Positions 58,131-64,000 of a DNA stretch of 64,000 nt are shown here, piece after piece. Position 1 is the first letter of the stretch; every line of letters starts with the position of its first letter. The position numbers and the translations under genes were made by a program. The notes below the pieces were generated by a model. It was not told where the DNA came from, did not search any database, and was given only the letters and a program-made list of their open reading frames with translations. The stretch comes from Teleogryllus oceanicus (lineage: Eukaryota; Arthropoda; Insecta; Orthoptera; Gryllidae). The stretch lies in assembly GCA_964035755.1 (NCBI GenBank), contig CAXIVR010000004.1:122508132-122572131 (forward strand), written 5' to 3'.

Positions 58131-58736
58131 TCAGTTAGGGTGAAACTGTGTACAAATTGAACAACAAAGTCATACCTACAGTCACATCTTGCAAATATGT
58201 AGGAATTCAATTAGATAGTAAATTGAGCTGGAAAATCAAGGTAAATTTCGTTGTGGAAAAGCCTGAGATCTCTACATTTCGTTATGCGGATCCTAAAGAA
58301 GAGTACAGGAGAGGTAAAGAATTAGCTTATAGTCACTAGTCCGACCTGTATTAGAATATGGCGCGGTATGTTGGGACCCGTACAGAATATCGCAGCAAGG
58401 AAATCTAGAAAGGTCCACGCAGAGCATCGAAATTTACTTTCAGAGATCAAAAATAGAGGTGCATGGGAATCACTCGAAAAAGAGGCGGATTAAGCTGCGA
58501 CTCTATGCTATGTAAAGCATACGCAGGCTATCCTGCTTGGAATGAAATACACCGTCGTTTAGAAAAACCTAAAACTTCGGTAGAGCGGATCACGTGCATA
58601 AAATTAAGACAAGAATGCAGAAAACGGATGTCGGAAATTTTCATTTACAAACCGAACTATTAGAGACTGGAACAGTTTGCCTGCGACAATCTTAGAACCC
58701 TTTCCTCAAAGCTTGAGCAACTTTAAAATAAATTAG
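58131..58736 (+). pseudogene. ORF2 C-terminal domain and stop
   Basis: Typical CR1/Jockey C-terminal signatures appear in shifting frames: CKYVGIQLDSKLSW (about 58,189-58,230), RPVLEYGAVCWDPYR (about 58,345-58,389), and RDWNSLPATILEPFPQSLSNFK ending at TAG 58,734-58,736. The last piece is the standard end of ORF2 in these families. Confidence 0.8.
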
Positions 58737-58897
58737 TTTTCTAGTTAATTAATTAGATTATTGTATCAATGTTAATTTTCCACTGTTAGATTAGGAAGTT
58801 TCATACAATGTGAGTTTGTTTAATTGTTAGTATAAATATCAGTTGTAGTAGTATTGGTATGATTATCTTTATTATTAATATTTTATGTAGTATTCAT

Positions 58898-58980
58898 GTA
58901 GTACAGTGCAGTGTAGTGCAGTGCAGTGCAGTGTAGTGCAGTGTCGTGCAGCGCAGTGTAGTGTTATGAAGTGAAGTGGA
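58898..58980 (+). repeat. (GTGCA/GTGTA)n pentamer tract
   Basis: About 14 degenerate pentamers within the LINE 3' UTR. Confidence 0.9.
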
Positions 58981-59090
58981 GGGAAGGAATGCGAAAGAAG
59001 CGAGTGTGAAAGAAATGCGTCACAGTTAAGTGTTGTGCAGTAAGTGAAGTGAGTAAGGTTGCGTGGTGATTTTAATGTACTATTTATTTA

Positions 59091-59096
59091 TTATTA

Positions 59097-59137
<41 letters not shown>
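59091..59137. repeat. (TTA)n microsatellite
   Basis: About 15 units within the LINE 3' UTR. Confidence 0.93.
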
Positions 59138-59139
<2 letters not shown>

Positions 59140-59270
59140 CCCTTTTTTGTAACTTTTGTTAATGAATGTAAGTTTAATGTATGAAAGGTCACGATATTCT
59201 GCCACAAGTTACTACACTTAATTGCAGAATTAACAATAAATCTAATCTAATCTAAAAGAACAAAATCGTT

Positions 59271-59825
59271 TGACATCGGGGCCCCTCACAAGAAATCCAA
59301 AGAAAGAAACCCGTAGTGATTCTCTTGAGAAAGTTCAAGACTTCGTTTGATCGTTAACCGGGTGATGAGTCGTTGCGTCATTATATAGCGCAACAGGATT
59401 GCTGTACAAATCTTCGCATCTCTATTTAAGAAAATATGATCGAGCCCTCATCAATCCTGGCTTCTACGAAAAACGATAATGAAATATTAAGTAAAAAAAC
59501 ACGTGTAGGAACATTCATTCGGAAAATTGTTCAGTGGCAATGAAAGTGAAAATTAAAATAAAAATGCAGTATTAATGGCACAGTTTGAATAAGCTTTTCC
59601 AGGAATTGAATAATTGCAGTATTCCACGTACGTAATACTACTTATGGGAAAAGCATTTACACTCACTTTTAGTAGACAGCTTTACACGTCAAATAAACAA
59701 ATAAAATAGAAGCGGTTGAGTGAAGATGATGCGCTTCGTACAGATGGTACGTTTGACGCAAGCTAGCTTCCGAGAAACATTAGCAGCCTCGCCCCCTGTA
59801 AATGCCACTCATAATCTGTAGCTAC
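59271..59825. other. AT-rich interval
   Basis: Sequence right of the LINE; nothing recognised. Confidence 0.45.
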
Positions 59826-60230
59826 GAATGGAACAGTGACGAAGGCGCCACTAACGTGGGTGCCTGGGCGATTGCAACAAGACCAGCCGAGCCCCAGCGG
59901 GGCGGGGCGGGGCGGGGTGGGGCGGGGCGGGGCGGGGCGGGGCAGGGCGGGGCGGGGCGGGGCGGGGCGGGGCAGGGCGGGGCGGGCGGGGCGGGGGGAA
60001 GGGGCGGGCGCACTCCGCGCCCGCGCGCGCCCTCGCGCTCGCCTAGGCCCGGCGAGTACGCGCACGAGGTGGCAGTGGTAGGAAGCGGATCATAAATTTG
60101 CGCGGCCTATATTTGACTCTTGCTCTGATGCAGCCGCCTCCGCACCGCGCGCGCGAGCAGCGACGGCGGTCGAGAGAGAATGCACGCACCGCAAGGAAGG
60201 CACACGCATAGATGGACAGAGGGTGCTCAA
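59826..60230. other. CpG island with GGGGC repeat
   Basis: GC-rich island dominated by the GGGGC tract listed separately, then CG-dense to 60,180 and purine-rich beyond. Gly/Arg/Ala frames here are repeat artefacts. Confidence 0.6.
59898..60010 (+). repeat. (GGGGC)n tract, G4-prone on plus strand
   Basis: About 110 bp of GGGGC units with occasional GGGTG or GGCAGGGC variants. There are more than fifteen runs of at least three G with one-base loops, the ideal G-quadruplex pattern. Confidence 0.95.
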
Positions 60231-60870
60231 TGGCGGTAAAGGAATGAAACGAGGAAAATAGTGTGTGTGTGTGCGACATCCAGACACACGTACTAGTAGT
60301 TGATGCGCAATTTGGAAGCATAGAAAAACAACTGACACCTGAAAAGCAATGAAGTACAGGACCAGGCACACGAAAGTACACAATATGAAAGTAACGTGAA
60401 GGAAAAGGGAATTTATAAAAGTATATTTACAAAAGCATAAATAATTCACTAAATTCGTCCATAATCAAAGTGTGCATCACAAATTAATGATATTTATCAG
60501 AAATGAGAAATTGAGACATCAGTGCCCTTTACAGCTCCCACTTTGGCTTTCACGCATGGTACCTATCAATATGTATTGCATACTCATTTCCGTAAAGAAA
60601 TACTGTGAAGTTCATATGGAGAAAATAAACAGAAGACAACTCCCGAAAAGCTAAAGAAAGAAGGAAATATTAAACTATTTTAGAAAGAAACAAAACAAGT
60701 CTCTGTAAAACTGTAGAATCGAAGGAGAGAAAGAATTCCTGAATATAAAGCGTATCTATAGAATCAAATACAAATTCACGGCATAAAGCGAATCCAATCA
60801 AGGCAGTCTTTAGTGTCTAAACACAATCTTGATTCAATACACGCTCAAATGCAAACTCGCGAGAAAGATT
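60231..60870. other. AT-rich interval with first copy of a diverged repeat
   Basis: Contains the left copy of the repeat pair described at 60,400-61,640. Otherwise A/G-leaning to 60,420 and AT-rich. Confidence 0.45.
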
Positions 60871-61640
60871 CAAACCTCAAAGGAGAAGAGGCGGGCAACG
60901 GAACGCAAACGGAAGTGCGGATCTGGCAAGGCGAGCGAGAGAACAGCCAGCACGCTCAACTCCGATAACGCGTGACACGCGCCCTGCGAGTTAGGCGACG
61001 CGACGCGGCGTTCGCGAGGGTTCGGGGCGGGCCGGGAGGGGGCCGACGCGCAGTCTCTCCGCGCAGCCTGCCGCAGCTGGCAGGAAAAGTAGCGCCTCCG
61101 CGACTCCGCACGAAATGGGAATATACGAGACGCTGTCCCCAGCCGGATATTATATTTTCGAGCGTGACCTCGCGGAACTTGCCGTCGGTTTGCGAGAGGC
61201 GCGGCGCCGGGTGAGAGGTGAGCTTCAAATCCGACACAGGCGCTCCGCTCTGGGACGTGAAGCAACTCGTTAGTTTGGGCAGCAAAACAGAGAAACTCTT
61301 CATCGCGATTTCAATTCCTTCTGTACCTGCGCAATTACAAACTGTGCATTGAAAAATTTAAAACAGAACCGTATTTTGTTCAGGAATATTTAACTTTTAC
61401 AGAAATCGAATACCGTGATGTAGAAAATTCTTAAAAACATACTTTCACATGCATAATAATTTGACTATTTTACAGTCATAATTGTCACATACAAATTAAT
61501 TATACGAGATTTTACGAAGTTATCAAATAGAAATAATTGAGACGACAGTGCCTTATATACCTCACACTTTGATATTCATTCACTTGTCAATATTAACTAC
61601 TTGCTATTTACTCATGCCATAAACTATGTGAAGATAATAA
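60400..61640 (+). repeat. Diverged direct repeat, two copies 1,026 bp apart
   Basis: About 220 bp at 60,410-60,630 aligns with 61,435-61,640 in the same orientation, with substitutions and small indels throughout. Anchors are ACAAATTAAT (60,478; 61,491), AATTGAGACATCAGTGCC (60,509-60,526) versus AATTGAGACGACAGTGCC (61,535-61,552), CACTTTG and TGTGAAG. The CpG island at 60.9-61.3 kb lies between the copies. Shorter AATTGAGACAAACRCAGT matches at 62,194 and 62,428 may be further relics. Confidence 0.7.
60870..61270. other. CpG-rich island with plus-strand donor
   Basis: CG-dense block. GAGAG|GTGAGC gives a plus-strand donor-like site (exon end 61,217) near its right edge, mirroring the minus-strand arrangements at 20-22 kb. 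No coding family recognised. Confidence 0.5.
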
Positions 61641-64000
61641 ATGCTTTAAGTCATATTGAGCATAAAAAACATTACGAAAGTATTAAAGAGTTGTGATTTA
61701 GAGACCAATATAACGATGATTCTCAAGTGTATCATGTTTCATTGATATCACTACACATCACGAGGTTGAATAGTAACCTCAGTTTACCGCAATTAATCAC
61801 AAAAATCCATTCCGTCTGACACGAAGTACTGAAGAACCAGATGGAAACACAATACTGAAATATAAAATGACAAATTAGAACAGTGGAACATGAACGTCAG
61901 AAATGAGAGCGGGTATTAAAAGTTAGATCATGATGAATGAGAATGACGACCTTTGTACTCAAATACGATGCATTCTGTCTTATTGTTAATTAGTGAGACA
62001 GAATATCCCTCCTCTAGCCATCTTTCCACCTACACCACTCATGAAGCTACCTTTATAAGGCAAATGTTTTTACGAAATTAATAATTTTAGTTCTAATACA
62101 GAACATAGTGCAATGATATTCGAATGTAATCAAAGTAGAGTTCGATTTTCCTGCGGCTCGGTAATCTTTTAACATAATTTAATAAACAAAGTTAATTGAG
62201 ACAAACACAGTAGAAATATGCCAAATGCATGCCACTTCCCTGTTCGTACAATGCAGACCTTAAGAAATGCGATAAAGTGACAGCTACACTCCGTCCTCAG
62301 TTCGCCAATCCGAGTGGCAGAACGCACCAAGATGGAAAAGAGAGAGCAAGTGAGTGCAGATCTCACAAATGCAATAGAAAACCTGGCATTAAGAATACAA
62401 AAGATTTTCTATGAGGAAAAATTGACAAATTGAGACAAACGCAGTCTACTGGCAGATTAATGATGGATTTAAATAAATTAATTTTACTGTAGTAAATATA
62501 ATAGCCATAAGAAAATGTAATACCATTATCGCCAATTATGTGCCATTTTCTTCCACATCCATGAGTACGAACAATGCTGAATGTTATTATTCTTCATTTA
62601 TATCATATGCGTTAACAAAAGCGCGATTGCCAGATTTAATTTCCACATCAAAAGAAAAAATTTTATTCTACGGCTCGAACAACACAAATGTATTACTTCT
62701 TCAATTTAAGCATGTGTATTTTAACAAATATAAAAAGTATTATCGTTAATACTGGAAGGAGTGACTGTTAAAGTAAGTCTAAATCGTTCCTTGACTGGTG
62801 TTGAAGTCAATCTTCGCATGACATCAAGAGACAAGAGAAATTTCGACCGAATTAGTAACATCTTGGAACTACGGTTCTTCACAGACAGGATGCAAACCAG
62901 CAATCTTCTTCTCAGGTCATCCACATGTTAGTGGTCCCATTTCTACAGGCGGAGCAACAGTTTGATTTATAGATTATGAATGCAATATCAAATGCTTATA
63001 AGGTCGAAGTAATGATACTACGAGCTACGATCGAGAATGTCAAGCTCTTTAACACCAATCGAAATTAACTATGCCATTTAATCTGCCCTATTCTCATCCT
63101 CAACTAATACATAATTTTACACTATATCATCATTATTATGTAAAATAAAGAACAACAATTCAGAGAATCTATATTGCACATGAAAGCGTTCTATTTATTC
63201 AGAAAAGCAAGGGATGTAAAATATGCTCCGAAACCTACGAAGACAAAAGTACTCTATACCCAGACGAATCGAAGAAAACATTGACAATATAACACATTAT
63301 AGTTTTTTAATAAAAGTAATTTGTAACCATAAAACAACTTATCTAAGTATAGAAAATGTTTATGAATTACAATAAAGTAAATAATGGACAAGAAAAAATT
63401 ACACACTAAAGATCCACATATTTATGTCACAATATGCCTGAGGAAATGTATTTATGCCTAGATTTATAAAGAATTACATGAAAGTTTATCTCGTTCTGCT
63501 GTTTAAATCGAATACTGTATTGGTGATGTTTAGTACTGCATGGCAGTGATAAGTGAAATCAATAAAGACAAATGGAAAAGAAAAGAAAAGTAGTGAGGAA
63601 AAATACTTTCTTTTAAGGTTTTTCTAGCGTACCCTTGCAATGTTAAACCCACCCTCTTCCCTACTTTCCATTTCCATGTTATGCCTGTAATATATATTTT
63701 TCTTCAAGACCCTCTTATCCTTCGTCACTTGTTCTAAATGTCTCCATGTAATTGATAACAATACAATACATCCTTGTCAATGCAAATTATTTTATTTAAA
63801 GTTATTACGGCAGAAAGGTAACTACCTACAGAGGTATACCGTGTAATTCAGTCGCGTAGAATATCAAATAATTACTTTACTTTCACACAGTTGCAGATTC
63901 TACAGGTCTGAACAGGTGGTGTAACGAGAAGCGTCCAACCAGCAAAATGTAATAGAATGTTCAAAAATATCTCATACTACAGATTATGGTATGATAAACG
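61271..64000. other. Long AT-rich interval to window end
   Basis: AT-rich throughout with no island. It holds the right copy of the diverged repeat, two copies of AATTGAGACAAACRCAGT (62,194-62,211; 62,428-62,445), and no gene, RNA or mobile element that I recognise. Confidence 0.45.

Larger units (their letters stand above)
54421..59260 (+). mobile_element. CR1/L2-group non-LTR retrotransposon, near full length, inactivated
   Basis: The order on the plus strand is 5' leader, ORF1 (2A-like motif, Cys/coiled-coil segment, SGNH esterase), heptapeptide-coding minisatellite, ORF2 (apurinic endonuclease, reverse transcriptase, C-terminal domain), 3' UTR and an AATCT tail. This is the known CR1-type architecture, in which ORF1 may carry an esterase. 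The length of about 4.7-4.8 kb is what a complete CR1-like element has. The right boundary is firm (tail 59,239-59,255). The left is set by CAAAATCGTT shared at 54,411 and 59,261, a plausible 10-bp target duplication, although many CR1 elements lack one. At least eight frame changes or in-frame stops show this copy cannot make functional proteins. Confidence 0.85.
58737..59260 (+). other. LINE 3' UTR and AATCT tail
   Basis: Contains a degenerate (GTGCA/GTGTA)n tract (58,898-58,980), a TTA microsatellite (59,091-59,137), AATAAA at 59,235-59,240 and the terminal (AATCT)3AA at 59,239-59,255. Tandem-repeat 3' ends instead of poly-A are typical of CR1/L2-like LINEs. Confidence 0.75.

Overview
This is a eukaryotic, almost certainly animal, stretch of non-coding DNA. 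I could recognise no host protein-coding gene, rRNA, tRNA gene or CRISPR array in it. The style suggests an arthropod with a fairly large genome, perhaps a hemimetabolous insect: AT-rich intervals, a CR1/L2-type LINE with an AATCT tail, a tRNA-derived SINE and abundant simple repeats. The species cannot be named from sequence alone, and even 'insect' is an inference.

The layout is a repeating pattern. Roughly thirty short GC- and CpG-rich islands of 0.2-1 kb are set about 1-3 kb apart in AT-rich DNA. The islands are open in several reading frames on both strands because they lack stop codons. Their long ORFs are rich in Arg, Pro, Ala and Gly, show no domain, and are not annotated as genes. 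Several islands end in a consensus 5' splice site, mostly read on the minus strand (18,774; 20,840; 21,852), or carry candidate transcription-factor sites: a triple CACGTG, two CTCF-like sites, octamer and homeodomain palindromes. Few transposons were recognised for 64 kb. Together this looks like the regulatory landscape or long-intron region of a developmental gene, but that reading is an inference.

The clearest coding material is a decayed but near full-length CR1/L2-group non-LTR retrotransposon at about 54,421-59,260. Its order is: hydrophobic leader with a 2A-like ribosome-skipping motif (GVEQNPGP), Cys-containing and coiled-coil segment, SGNH-type esterase domain, a 16-copy 21-bp minisatellite encoding a seven-residue repeat (consensus REESTAA) at the ORF1/ORF2 junction, apurinic endonuclease, reverse transcriptase, C-terminal domain, 3' UTR with simple repeats, and an (AATCT)3 tail. 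Many frameshifts and stops make this copy inactive, yet every catalytic motif can still be read in one frame or another. A shared 10-mer on each side may be its target-site duplication.

Two other mobile elements have clean boundaries. One is a 579-bp solo LTR (8,295-8,873; TGTAGCGTC...GACGTTACA ends; CATG on both sides). The other is a minus-strand tRNA-derived SINE (34,465-35,055; 10-bp duplication AGTACCATGC). Other structure includes a 321-nt tract containing only A and C, two strongly G-quadruplex-prone tracts, a GCC-repeat island beside AAC and TTA microsatellites, a 7-bp minisatellite, a duplicated 46-50-bp GC-rich block, and a diverged AT-rich repeat present twice 1,026 bp apart at 60.4 and 61.4 kb.
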